Below, one piece after another: positions 48,135 through 59,586 of a stretch of 64,000 nt of DNA. A program made the position numbers and the translations under genes. The notes beneath the pieces were generated by a model. It saw nothing but the letters and a program-made list of their open reading frames with translations. It did no database searches and was not told where the DNA came from. The number at the start of each line of letters is the position of its first letter. The stretch's first letter is position 1. The stretch lies in assembly GCA_029844215.1 (NCBI GenBank), contig CM056721.1, positions 137,483,254 through 137,547,253 of the forward strand, in the 5' to 3' direction. The stretch comes from Przewalskia tangutica. Lineage: Eukaryota; Streptophyta; Magnoliopsida; Solanales; Solanaceae.

Positions 48135-48327
48135 CATTTAAAACCTTTTTGCTTTAAGTTACTAAAACTCGGAAAGAAAAGGTCTTCAGAATCTTTGTCA
48201 AGAACTTGAGACACTCTGAGAGACTCCTCTATCTACAAAAATCGTAAGGTAACAAAAAGGTTTGGGTTCCCATCAAGAAAACAAGTTGTAATGTAGCCAT
48301 AACCGCACTAAGGACGATATCTCGGAT

Positions 48328-48650
48328 CGTGGTACTTTGTGATGGTTGTTCCATGTATAGCGAGGAACAAAAGGCATCTAAAGAACTACGAAGCTCTAAA
48401 TGGAGGAAATGTTACATATGGAGGAGGTGAAAAGAGTAAGATAATAGGAAGAGGAATTAATGTCACGGAATTCCAGACTAAATAATGTCTTGCGTTGATG
48501 GTCGATGGCTAACCTAATTAGTATAAGCCAACCGTGTGATGACAACTTAGAGGTAAGCTTGATAAACATGCATGTATGCGGTGGTGATGAAACTAACAAA
48601 TGATAATGACAGTACAAGAACAAGTGATAATTGTTATCTTGTCGGAGAAC
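48328..48650 (+). pseudogene. Copia protease, decayed
   Basis: The start corresponds to the copia protease entry, but the active-site region reads CDGCS where DSGCS is expected, so the catalytic Ser codon is lost. Downstream pieces (NKRHLKNYEALNG-type, GGGEKSK, ANLISIS, CDDNLEVS) are in the expected order across shifted frames. Confidence 0.65.
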
Positions 48651-49540
48651 ATAAGGTATGTAATAGTGTTAGGGTGATGACACAACATTGTGGCATCAAA
48701 AACTAGGACATGTCAATTCCGCAACCTTAGAAAATTGATATCTTATGAGGCGGTAAAAGGCATTCCTAAACTAAGTCCTATGAGTGAAACCGTGGTGTGT
48801 GAAGATTGTCTCAAAGGTAAGCAAACCCGTGTCCTCACAAAGTTGTTGAGTGATGGACATTTCTCAGTGCACGTCTCATTGCTTTCAACTTTTACATATG
48901 GATCTTATGGGTCCAATCGAGGTAGATAGCCTAGGAGGCGTGAGGTACTCGCTTTGTGATTGTAGATGACTTTTCAAGATACTCTTGGATATTCTTTTTG
49001 AAAGAAAAGTCTCAAACGTTTGACATGTTTAGAATATTGTACTCTAGAATTAGAAATCTATATCATTCCTCTATTTTTGGATAAGATCGATCATGGAAAG
49101 GAGTTTGAAAATAATCAATTTTCTACATTTTGTGAGAAAAAAGGTATTTTCCATGAATTTTCTGCTCCCAAAACCCCCCAACAAAATGGTGTAGCAGAGA
49201 GGAAGAATAGAACCCTACAAGAAATGGCTAGAGTCATGCTAAGTTCTAAAAAGCATCAAAAGCGTTTTTGGCGGAAGCCACAAACAACTGCAAGTCACAT
49301 CTCTAATAGAGTCTATCTTAGACCAGAACAAAAATGACACCCTATGAGATCTTGAATGAAAAGAAACCAAATCTACGTTACTTTCATGTTTTTGGGTGTG
49401 TATGCTATGTTCTAAATGATAGAGATAATCGAGCAAAGTTTGACTCTAAGAGTGACAAGGGAATTTTCATAGGCTATTCTCAAAATAGTCATGCTTACCG
49501 AGTGTACAATCTTGAACCAAATCCGTACAAGAATCATTAA
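48650..49540 (+). pseudogene. Copia GAG-pre-integrase and integrase, frameshifted
   Basis: 48,690-48,830 has CEDCLKGKQTR and SYEAVKGIPKLSP, the GAG-pre-integrase domain. FVIVDDFSRYSWIFFLKEKS at about 48,950-49,010 is the first catalytic-Asp block. DHGKEFENNQFSTFCEKKGI and APKTPQQNGVAERKNRTLQE (49,081-49,225) contain the second Asp and the catalytic Glu. TPYEILNEKKPNLRYFHVFG with CVCYVLNDRD and GIFIGYS closes the domain. Several stops and frameshifts separate the blocks. Confidence 0.87.
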
Positions 49541-49839
49541 CATTGTTTTTGATGATAATGCAGATTATGCAGAAATACACGATGTGAATCTTTGTCGTAA
49601 CAATACTGAGAGGCGGACCACGAGAAAATGCAGATGTTACACCAAATGTCACAACATCTGCAGAACACCATGAATCAAGATGAGAACACCTGCGAGTTAC
49701 GATGAGGATTCAAATCGAACCGTGATTCGATGCGAGGATCCTCATCCAGAATCGGAAGAAACCATCCATTTGAGCAGTAATAGGAGAAGTATTCGAAGGA
49801 ATAAAAACAAGGAGAAAAGAGCCAAAAAATTACCGAGAC

Positions 49840-50870
49840 ATGGTGAAGTATGCGTGTATGTCCACCATACATCACAAGGTAAGTCAATCTTGCTATGTTT
49901 CTACTTTGGAACCTAAAAACATTAATGAAGCACTAAAAGACAGTTGGTGGATACAAGCCATGCAAGATGAACTAGAACAGTTCACCAGAAATGAGGTTTG
50001 GGATCTAGTTCCTCGCCCTGATGAGACTAATGTAATAGGAACTAAATGGATCTTTAAGAATAAATCTGACGAATCTGGAACTATTATTAGAAATAAAGCT
50101 AGACTAGTGGCTCAAGGATACTCTCAAGTCAAAGGTATCGACTATGATGAAACCTTTGCTCCAGTAGCTAGAATTGAATCAATTAGATTATTACTTGCCA
50201 TAGCTTGTTGTTTAAAGATAACTCTTCATCAAATGGATGTGAAAGGTGCCTTTTTGAACGGATATATTGATAAGGAGGTATATGTTGAACAACCCAAAGG
50301 ATTTGAAGATCCTCACCATCCACAACATGTATACGAGTTAAAAAGGCCTTGTATGGACTAAAACAAGCTCCACGTGCATGGTATGGCCGTTTAACTCAAT
50401 TCCTTCTTGAATTTGGTTTCCAACGTGGCGTAGCTGATTGTACTTTATTTATAAAACACCATGGATCAGATATAGTTATTGCTCAAATCTATGTAGATGA
50501 CATAGTTTTTGGTTCGACTTCAATGTCTCATCTTAAGACTTTTGTCGAAGCTATGTCCTCAACATTCGAAATGAGCATGATAGGGGAACTAACCTTTTTC
50601 TTAGGCTTGCAGATAAAACAAAATGAGGAGGGTATCTTCATTTCACAAAGCAAATATGCCAAGAACTTGGTTAAGAAGTTTGGATTGGAGAACGCCAAAC
50701 ACATGAAGACTCCGATGGGATCAACCCAGACTATATCCAAAGATGATGTTGGGGAGAATGTTGACCCAACTTTGTATAGATCTATGATAGGTAGTCTTTT
50801 GTATCTCACCGCGAGTCGTCCAGATCTTATGTTTAGTGTTTGTGTGTGTGCGATTCCAAGTATGCCCTAA
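49840..50870 (+). pseudogene. Copia reverse transcriptase, one frameshift
   Basis: 49,840-50,361 is open and carries NINEALKDSWWIQAMQDELE, FTRNEVWDLVPRP, GTKWIFKNKSDE, ARLVAQGYSQVKGIDYDETF and MDVKGAFLNGYIDKEVYVEQ. A shift at about 50,340-50,350 inside the LKKALYGLKQAPRAWY block moves the frame. 50,349-50,870 then continues with the catalytic YVDDIVFGS, LTFFLGLQIKQ, GIFISQSKYAKNLVKKFGLE and MIGSLLYLTASRPDLMFSV. Every RT core motif is present, so this is the best-preserved domain of the element. Confidence 0.93.
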
Positions 50871-51423
50871 AATTTCCCACTTAAATCTTTGTCAAGCGTG
50901 TCATAAGATATGTTCTTGACACGTGTGAGTTAGAATTTGGTATTCCAAAGACACTAATCCTAATCTAATAGGATATAGTGGCGCGGATTGAAATTTGGAT
51001 GTGGAAGATAGAAAAAGTACTAGTGGATGATGTTTTTACCTTGGCAATAACTTAGTTTCTGATACGATCGTAAACAAAGCGTGTCTCACTCTCAACTTGA
51101 ATCAATATGTAGCAATGGAGTTGTTGCTCTCAATTAATATGGCTAAGACATATGTTAGACGATTATGGTGTTTCAAAAAATATCTTAGTTTTGTACTGTG
51201 ATAATATGAGTGCCATCAATATATCTAAAAATCCGGTTCAAGACTCTGCATTACAAAACATATAGATATAAGACATCACTTTCTTCGAGACTTGGTTGAA
51301 AAACAGCTAGTTAGAATCGATTATGTTGACACTTCTCATCAACTAGCTGATATTTTTACAAAAGCTTTAGATCATGAGAGGTTTTCAAAATTGAAAAACT
51401 CTCTCGGTCTCTGTTCAATATAA
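50871..51423 (+). pseudogene. Copia RNase H, heavily broken
   Basis: Recognisable pieces in shifted frames are GYSGADWNLDVEDRKSTSG, CYFLGN-type sequence, LYCDNMSAINISKNPVQ, an HIDIRHHF-like string, ADIFTKALDHERFSKLKN-type sequence and a final LGL. Pol ends at about 51,423. Confidence 0.75.
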
Positions 51424-52029
51424 AAATTAACACTACTGGGGTGTGTTATCGGAAATGTCCCTGACATTTGTGGTAACATTCATCCAGTGTAAAATCTGGA
51501 ACTGCTTCTTTTCGGTAAATGTTAAAGTTGTTTTGTGTTTCTAACGGGTCATGACTTCTCAAAGGAACATTCTTAAAATGATACCGTTCTCTGCGATGAT
51601 ATAAAAATCATAAAAAGGGAGTATCAAAAAATAAGGCAAAGCCTTAAATTTCTCGGCAATTGTAAAATGGTGGGCAAAGCCCTCAAAATTGATACCGTTC
51701 CTATTCTATAGGAGTATCAACATACTTTATATCATGATAGACACAAGATCTTATCTATTTGGACTCAATATACATTGTTCCACTAATTTAGAGACAAAAC
51801 TCTATAAAGTGTCTTGTTTAGTTGCCGAAACTGCTCCTATGAGAAAATGACTCAGTGTTACACAAAATGTGCTAAACATTTACGATAACACTCAGTTTCA
51901 GTTTTCAAAAGGCGTGTGTTGATTAATGTTGAGTTGGTTTTTGATGTCTATTTTGAAACAACCTCTAAACCTTAAGAACTAGTCTTTGTATAGAATTTAA
52001 ACACTTATGTAGATAGTTTTTGCCAAGTG
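51424..52029 (+). other. Spacer between pol and the extra ORF
   Basis: This is noncoding. It contains GGAAATGTCCCTGACATTTG (about 51,449-51,468), a copy of the motif scattered through the element. It also holds two similar passages, 'AAGGCAAAGCC' and 'GGGCAAAGCC' with 'TTGATACCGTTC', near 51,580-51,710. The latter look like a short duplication. Confidence 0.5.
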
Positions 52030-52037
52030 TATAAATA
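52030..52037 (+). promoter_or_regulatory. TATA box in front of the extra ORF
   Basis: TATAAATA at 52,030-52,037 lies 107 bp before the first ATG of the extra ORF (52,144). A pyrimidine-rich leader and an A-run follow. The layout resembles an ordinary plant core promoter inside the element. Confidence 0.5.
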
Positions 52038-52143
52038 CCCATTCACTAAAATACTAATTCTCACTTCCAAAGAAAATTCCTCCAAGAAACAACAAAAAAA
52101 AAAAAAAAGGGGGCGGGAACAAAATTTTAGCTCATTACCCACA

Positions 52144-53840
52144 ATGAATCCTCATGACCACATCTCCTCACAAACTTCTCCCATTCCTATAACCTCAGAA
52201 AACCCTAACTTCTCCTTCTCTTCTTCCCTTTCTCTCGATGGATGTCTCACGTATCACGAAAATGTCACCACGGTCGAGAACTCCCGATGAGCACAAGTCC
52301 ACCATTGTACGCAGTTTGGCGATAAGTGACTTCCAAGAACCTCGGAAATCGCCTATCCGGGGAGACAAACAATCCTATCAACTTAGAAACCGGATGTTTA
52401 GTCCTCCCAAAGAGGACAAATCAAGCAACTTTTCCCACTCGCAGATCGGTCAGAAACTTTGAGAAGGCCTTTGGCGATGGTGAATCCTCCACCAAAAGGA
52501 AGAAATCGACTCCTCCTCTTCAAGCTCAGTCTCGATTGAGAAGACTCGTTCGATTGAGTTCCAACCGGAATCCCCTGCTTCACCTTCCTTCACGAATTTG
52601 CAAGAATCCAGTGAGGAAGATGAAATTCGAACGACACCTTGAAGAAATTTTATACCAAGAAATCTGGTCATGCTTCAGGGGAAACAAAATCATCATCAAC
52701 CCCTCAAGATGTCACTGAAAATGTTGTGACATCTTCTGAATCATCTTGATTCCGATTGTCAGAGGTCTAACAAGCAGTAGCTCTGAATCTGCGTCTGAGG
52801 TAACCTCTTTCTCTCCCAAGTTTTTAACAGCCAATCACTCAAAACATTGGTCTTGGTTCAACGGTCGAGCCATTCGAACCGAGAAGGTGTTGGACATTGC
52901 GTCTTGTAGTAGCCATGGTCTGGTGGATTTCTTCACTTCAAGAAATCTACTAGACTCGGTAAATAACAAATGTCCTTATGTAGACAAGGTAGTGAAGTTA
53001 TTTTATGCAAATCTAACAAGTAAAATAGAAACCAAGTCGAAACACTTTGGGAAAGTGTTTCTCTATAACAAATTTTATGACTTCACACCGACTACAATTA
53101 ACCAATGTTTGAATAGAGTGAATGATGATGAAAGGGCAGAATGGAAAGTGATAAATGACAGGGATGAGGTGATTTCATACCTCACCGGTGGAGTTGTGAA
53201 GAAATGGGTCTCAAGGTGTCCAACCTCCAAACTCACTGCCTTATTTGCTGTTTTGCACAAGTTAATGATACACAATTGGTTGTGCTCTTTGAACAAATCA
53301 ATTGTAACATTTGAACAAGCATTGTTCCTATACAAAATAGGAAAAGGTTTTAGTGTTGATATAGGAAAAACAATCTTTCAACACATTGTAAATATGGCAG
53401 AAAAGGACACAGGTATCATCCTTCCCTTTCCTCATTGATCTTTAAGGTACTAACCTCACAGGATTCCAAGCCCCTGGCAGGATCTGCTCTGGAAAGAACA
53501 CGAAGTATCGTCGTTAATCGACGATCACGAAGAAGCGAAGCGAGTCATTGATCTTCCATGGACGAATACAGCTGGAAGTGCTAGTGTTACCAGAAATGTC
53601 CCAGACATCTCCGATAACATCTCACGATCGTCTGACAAGCGCTTGGTGGTGCGAGATTGCAAAGCTGATGCCGGATCGCGGAGTGGACCAGTCGAAAAGC
53701 CACAGTGGAAGCTGAGGAGCGTTACTATTTTTGCTTTCTTCCCAAAAAGGGGGAGATGGAGTGCAGTCGGGGAGCAAGCGCGGTGAATGCTCAAGCAGAG
53801 GATCTTGATCTGAGGGAGATGAAACCAGAAGACATCTGGA
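52144..53840 (+). pseudogene. Extra ORF in the env-like position (putative plant transposon protein type)
   Basis: It begins at ATG 52,144 with a Ser/Pro-rich region that changes frame at about 52,280 and again at about 52,440. 52,746-53,438 is open for 230 codons and encodes the conserved part: a Ser-rich start, WFNGRAIRTEKVLD, FYANLTSKIE-type sequence, GKVFLYNKFYDFTPTTINQC, EVISYLTGGVVKKWVSRC, LHKLMIHNWLCSLNKS and QALFLYKIGKGFSVDIGKTI. This resembles the 'putative plant transposon protein' domain found in plant retroelement ORFs, not a classical envelope glycoprotein. No signal peptide or membrane segment is visible. The remainder to about 53,840 is frameshifted. It sits where Sireviruses carry their env-like gene. 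Its function is unknown. Confidence 0.7.
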
Positions 53841-54157
53841 GATGAAATAGTTCTGAGGTTGTGTTGTTATTGAATGCTTATTAGTTGTTAGTTGTGGACT
53901 GTAGTTATTTGGCTTGACTGTTTGAGACACTTTAACTCTGTTTATATATTGCTATTTATTCTATACTGTTTATGTGTATATTGATGGTTTCAGTGCATTA
54001 ATCTTTTAGATGTATACTCACATTTGCATCATACTCTGATTCGAGTAACTTACTGGCACATAGTGTATATATCGTGCTTTATAAATGTTTCAGGATGAAG
54101 GTTGAGATATTTGTCTGTGATAAAATCACTAACCTATTTAGTTTTGTGAAGAAAGGC

Positions 54158-54170
54158 AAAAAGGGGGAGA
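54158..54170 (+). other. Polypurine tract of the Sirevirus-type element
   Basis: AAAAAGGGGGAGA lies two bases before the 3' LTR and is the expected second-strand priming site. Confidence 0.8.
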
Positions 54171-54171
54171 T

Positions 54172-55101
54172 TGTTAGTGTTAGGTTCTGTGTCCTAACAT
54201 TTTCCGTAACATGTCTCTTTTTGGTGTTAAGTAAAAACAGGAAAATGTCATCCCAAATGTCGTGACATCTGGGAGGACATTTCTGGCAAGAGTTTTTTTC
54301 CTATCTTCAGGCGATTTACGAGAAGATTTTATCACGTGAATGATTGGCTTGGTTAGGAGCTAAGGAAAACACGATAATACTCAACAAGACCAAGTCGAGG
54401 AGAGTGCATAACGGAAGGAACATTCACGGGGAAGACAAAGTCAAAGCGGTTGAGAATTTTAAGGTGAAGAAACGGCTCCAACCATTTCTACGCTCAACCT
54501 CCACCGAGAATCAAGGAGCCTCTCGGGTGAACTCTCCACTATAAATAGAGGGTTCACTCCAAGGCTTTAATATCCAGTTTTTGCAGAACAAAATTCAGAT
54601 CGAGGCGTCTCAAATATTGCCTCAAACACAATTTGGATCGAAGCGACTGTTTTGTGATTACACTTGTTCAAAATTACGAATTGCTTTCTTAGATCTATAA
54701 GTGTTCTTTCAACTCAAAGCAATTGTAATAGGGTGTTTTTCACTTCTATTTTAGATAGATTTTTCAGGCTTAGAAGTTAGGATTTAACTTCTTTTTAATC
54801 CCTTTTGTTTTACGGATTACTATTCATTCTCAAGGGATTTGTAAGATTGTATAATTTTTATACAATAAATTTTTGGTCATGAGACCACTATAAGTTATAT
54901 ACAATTATATAACTTATGAAAAACAATCTTTGGTGTCCTTGATTTATTTCCGCTGCATCTTAAACTCAGTTTTTAGTTCTGCGTTTTTGTTAATGTTCCA
55001 GTTCATGTCACAGAACATTTTTGGGAACATTACTTACTGTCTTTAAGTTTACCTCTGTTCTTCTGTGCTGAAATTATTTATTCCATAGTTTAAGTTCGAC
55101 A
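54172..55101 (+). repeat. 3' LTR of the Sirevirus-type element
   Basis: It is collinear with 45,467-46,400. Differences include small indels in the segment 54,305-54,500 against 45,601-45,800. The shared end may extend to 55,108. Confidence 0.9.
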
Positions 55102-56080
55102 ATTCTCCAAATCAATTTATATGACAAACTAAAAAGAAAAGTGTGTGATATATAAAAACAAGACAAAAAGAAAATAATTGTTGAGCTCTTTCCAAAATCA
55201 AATTTTAACTGAGTCAAATAAACTCAGTCTCTAAATGAGTTTACTCAAATTTAAATATGATGTTGAAAGTTTCGACTGTTTGGATCTCACAAACAAATGT
55301 AACACAGTAATTTCATCTAATAATAATCAGGAAATTATTAGTTAGATGAAAAATGAATCAAATATAAACTTGTTACTTGTATAACCTTATTGGAAACGGC
55401 CGCTCTACCTATCAAGATGAAGGTGAAGTCTATCTATATTCTACCCTCTACAGACCTCACATTGTGGGATTTCAAGTATGTTGTTATTGTTGTTGTTAAT
55501 TGTATAACCTTATTGCTACAGGATATGAGTCACCTTAATTTGACTCATAATAGTTACTTCCTCTGTCAATATTTATGTTTCAAATAATTGCTGTAAGGTT
55601 ATTTTAATTTTTAGCAATGAACTTGAAATCTTCTTAAGATTATTTTAAGACTGTATTATTAGAAGTAAAAACTTAAAATCATTTGATAGTATTTCATCCT
55701 AATTAAATAAGCACTTATAATCATTTATAGACTTTGAAACATTGAGGTCAAATACCACAGAGGAAATTAAGTAAAAAAAAACGTATTCAAATTGACCTCC
55801 CAAAATAGAGGTAATGTATGAGTACATTCTATTCTCTCTGAATTCTACTGTGCGGATTACAATGGGTATGTTATTGTTGTAAAACGTATTCAAATTGGAT
55901 TAGATCACTCACTCAGACTGAGATGAAAGGGTCTTTTTGATAACTTTAGTTTAATAGTACTTAAAACTAAATGTATTGTATTATATTGCATGAGAAGATA
56001 ATTTAATATATTAATAAAGGAAAATTTTAAAAAATATATTATTTGCTCACTTACATTGCAAATAAATAGCTCAAAATTTA
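55102..56080. other. Intergenic region with two TS-like SINE fragments
   Basis: 55,391-55,498 (+) reads 'CGGCCGCTCTACCTATCAAG' then 'CTACCCTCTACAGACCTCAC' and ends in GTTGTTATTGTTGTTGTT. 55,808-55,880 (+) is a second, shorter copy ending ATGTTATTGTTGT. The TTG-repeat tail and body match the Solanaceae TS SINE family. Both copies lack the tRNA-like head. I see no gene. Confidence 0.65.
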
Positions 56081-56990
56081 CATTATAAAGTTTTTGTCCA
56101 AAAACACTTTTATACAGTATTATACGTTTATATATAAAAGACATGTACATTATGTATATATGCGTTTGAAGGTATATGCATATTTATACACCTATATAGA
56201 ACTATACATTCATATACCACCATATACACCTATATACACTCATATACACTCATATACAATATTATACACTTATTATAAACCCACTACCCCTTCCCCTCCC
56301 TATTTTCCATTGCCAACCTCAACCACCTCAAGAGACCCTTACCGTCGTCATCTTTGCTCCACCACCGGTTGCTCTACTACCACCTCTGATAGAGATAAAT
56401 CTAGATAATTTCTTATCAAATTTGAGCCACCGAAAAAGTCATCGTCGTCGAAGAAAGAGAGAGGAAGAGCAACAGAGAGCAAGAGGTCGTGGGTGTTGTC
56501 ACTGGAGCTATGGTGGGAGTTTGCCGGAGATGAAGGGAGGAGGAGGAAAGGCACGAGGTCGTGGCGATTTGGTTGTTGGCTGCTCTAGTTCACCGGAGCT
56601 ACAAGCTCCTCGCTGGAGTAGCAAATGAGACAAGTATGAGAGGGAGAAAGGCGTGCGAAGACGTGCGGGTAGCATTTGTGAGTTGTGTTGATGGTGGTCG
56701 GAGCTCCAGCGTGAGGACTTTTTCGGTGGTGTCGACCGCCAACGACGGCATTGGGATGCCTGCGATTATGGTCCGGCGAAGGAGATAGAGGGGAGGAGAA
56801 GTGAGTGAGTGCAAAGAGAGATGGAGGAGGAGGAGGAGTAGGATGTAGTGGATCATTTTTTGCAAGATTTAAAAGGGTGGATTAATTTTGATAGCATTAG
56901 TACCCTAATAAACATAAGGTATAATTATTCCATTAATAAACCAGTTTAAAATATTTTACAAATATGGCGAAGAACATTTGTACTTCTTTT
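56081..56990. other. Low-complexity, repeat-like region
   Basis: A run of 'TATACAC(T/C)' words (56,190-56,275) is followed by a GC-richer, purine-rich part with open frames on both strands and no family signature. Its outline resembles the end of a nonautonomous MULE-like element, but the ends cannot be defined. I do not call a gene here. Confidence 0.3.
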
Positions 56991-58210
56991 GGGTTAGTAC
57001 TTTTGGTCCCTTTATTTTTTATAAAATCTGATTCTAGTTTTAGTGAAATATGATTGAGTATATTGCTCATAATTATCAATCGTTCCACCACTTAGTGACT
57101 CACGTGTTATGTTAAGATTGTATTGTTACTCCATAATTTTTTTCTAAATAGTTTAAAAACAACATTTTTCTACATAAAAGGGCCAAACACACATTTCAAT
57201 TATTAAAATAAATAAATGTGTATAGTCAAATATAACAAGGAATCAAAATTTAGCAATAATTGATAGACCAAAAATATCATTTTCCTTTTTCACTTCATTT
57301 TTTAAGAAGAATAAATCTTATCCATGTGTAGGTTGATTCAAGCCATCAAATAATAGTTACAAGTTCCCCCTTATTACAATAACATACCCAGTGAAATATC
57401 AAACTGTGATGTCTGAAAAAGGTAGAGTGTACACACGCCTTACATCCATCTTGATAGGTAGAGCGGCTGTTTTCGGGAGACACTCGGCTCGAGACAAAGC
57501 ATAATCACAAGCAAGACAATAAAACAAAGCACGAGTACAGAGTAAAGCAAGAGAAATAGTCAGACTCCTTATATAAGCTTAGCATCATTTTGCACTTAGG
57601 CACACCACTTTTAGTGTCAACCTACTAATATACGTGCCTATTAAATCCTTCTTATTAATATGACAAATAGCATGTATTCCATTCAAAATAAAGTGCATAA
57701 AATAGCTTTAGATAAATCACTTATTATGAAATAATGGAGTTTTGCAGAAAAAATGAATTTTAGCTTATATCCGATAAGTCTCCATTAGTCATCTTTCGTT
57801 CTCTTTCTTCCAAATTTATTTTTATTATTATAGAAAAATGGGTGAGAAAGATTAATTTCGAATCTAGAAGTTTATGGATTCCAAACAACCTCGAGTTAAT
57901 ATAAAAAAATAAATGAGTTTACAATTAAAAATATAAAAATATTTAATAGATTTTTAAATTAATAGAGTCTAGATAAAAGTTACTGAAATCTTGTGAACCC
58001 ACATGACATATTGTTGATCCGCCTTTGATCTTCACCACCCCTTAGCCCCCGTCTCCACCTCTAAATTCTATTGTATTTGTCTAAATTATATACAATGTTT
58101 TCAGGATAATATTTTTTATTTATGTGCCGAACTCAAGAAAATAAATAAGAAATTCACTTGTTTAACTGAAACATACTTTTTGAGAAAAACATTTTCCTTC
58201 GTGAACGCAC
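56991..58210. other. AT-rich intergenic region with one TS-like SINE fragment
   Basis: 57,378-57,495 (-) carries the TS-like body. On the minus strand it reads 'GAGCCGAGTGTCTCCCGAAA' then 'CAGCCGCTCTACC' and ends 'ACTGGGTATGTTATTGTAAT'. No gene is seen. Confidence 0.5.
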
Positions 58211-58370
58211 ATAATAAGCAGTGGCGGACGCAAAGAATTTTTCAACGGGTGCCTTTGCCAGCATAACGCCATGCAGTAGCCGCTTCATTCCAGCGACGTG
58301 ATTTCTCGGGTCGTTCTCGGGTCGAACTCAGAGTTACCAATTTATGGGTCGAAGATGCAGAATGGGGACA

Positions 58371-59540
58371 TTAATGTAACTTTTGATTGAGACAGGGGAA
58401 CAACTTTCCAATTTCGCAAAACGCCTTGGAATGTCCTTCGAGTTCCATCCAATTGGGAGAAAAACAGGGGAAATCGACATATCCACGTTCAAGCCAACTA
58501 CATCCAGGATTATTCTTAACTCGTTGTGATTTCAGTTGGATCCCTAAGTCGTTCACCTCCTCCCACATTCCAGCTTCTGCATACATATTTGAGAGCACGA
58601 CATAATTCCCACTGTTGTCTGGTTCCAAGATAAATAACTTTTTAGCTGCTAATTCTGCAATTTCTAAGTTGTGATGGCTTCGACCAACAACTAATAAGGA
58701 ACCCCAAATGCTTAGTCCTGCTACCATTGACATTTGAGAAATGAGGTTATATGCTTCCACCAATCGTCCAGCACGACCAAGAAGATCAACCACACAAGCA
58801 AAATGTTCTTCTCTCGGCTCTACAAAGTAAACTGAACTCATACAATTGAAATATCTCAGCCCAATATCCACAAGACCTGAGTGGCTGCAACCTGATAACA
58901 AGCATGTAAATGTGATTCCATCAGGCTGTATACCATCTCGTAACATATCCTCAAACGTTGAAACAACTTCCTGCCACCATGTGATGCGTAAGCAGTAATC
59001 ATCGTATTCCAATCCACCAACTTATTCTTCTTCGGGTTCATCTGATCGAAATAGAAATGAGCATCAACCAAGCTCCCACATTTAGCATACATTGCTATAA
59101 GAGCTGTCTGCACCGAAGGATTCACTCCAATCCAGTCTCTCTAGCAAAACTATGTATCTTCCTCCCACGCTCTAGTGCAGCCGAGTGTGCACAAGCATGT
59201 AAAACACTCATAATCGTCACCCAATTAGTACGAATCAGGAATCACGATCCAACATCTTATCAAACAACCGCAACGACTTATCAGCTAAACCATTCTGAGC
59301 ATATCCAGAAATCATAGCAGTCCAAGAAACTATATTCCTAGTTGGCATTTCCTCAAACAATTCCTCAACATATTTAAATAATCAATCCTTCATATACCCA
59401 CCAATCAACACATTCCAAGTCGATACATCTCTCACAGACATTTCATCAAACAGTTTACGAGCATCAACCAAATCGCCACATTTCACATACATATCAATCA
59501 AAGAAGTACCAACATAAATATCAAAATAGTCACGTTGAAA
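58371..59540 (-). pseudogene. PPR protein fragment (PLS/E type) inside the hAT element
   Basis: The minus strand from about 59,540 encodes successive PPR repeats. YVGTSLIDMYVKCGDLVDAR comes first, then DVSTWNVLIGGYMKD with an in-frame TGA (59,382-59,384). Next come EELFEEMPTRNIVSWTAMIS, then a frameshifted part, then TALIAMYAKCGSLVDAHFYF and DWNTMITAYASHG. 58,371-59,012 is open for 213 codons. It has GITFTCLLSGCSHSGLVDIG, VVDLLGRAGRLVEAYNLI and an E-type end (NSGNYVVLSNMYAEAGMWEE, NNPGCSWLE). PLS-class PPR proteins normally act in organelle RNA editing. The N-terminal repeats and any transit peptide are absent, and frames are broken, so this copy is not functional. Confidence 0.9.
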
Positions 59541-59552
59541 ATGATAGGTGAG

Positions 59553-59586
59553 TCACCTCGTAAAACGACGTCGTTTTACAAGGTGA
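59553..59586. repeat. 34-bp near-perfect palindrome
   Basis: The centre is GTAAAACGACGTCGTTTTAC (20 bp, perfect). It extends to 34 bp with one mismatched pair (59,559 against 59,580). It lies between the PPR fragment and the right end of the hAT element. Confidence 0.9.

Larger units (their letters stand above)
45467..55101 (+). mobile_element. Sirevirus-type copia retrotransposon with an extra ORF after pol
   Basis: LTRs of about 930 bp (45,467-46,400 and 54,172-55,101) enclose gag, protease, integrase, RT, RNase H, then about 2.7 kb before the 3' LTR that holds a further ORF. A long gag with a second knuckle region and extra coding after RNase H point to the Sirevirus (SIRE/Maximus) branch. 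The LTRs also share the next seven bases (ATTCTCC), so their true end could be 55,108. A clear target duplication is not visible (ATTTA against ATTCT). All large frames are broken by small indels. Confidence 0.88.

Noticed and set aside
56422..56865. Overlapping open frames on both strands in a GC-rich patch
   Set aside because: Low-complexity Arg/Gly or Leu/Ser runs without start context, introns or recognisable domain; more likely repeat DNA.
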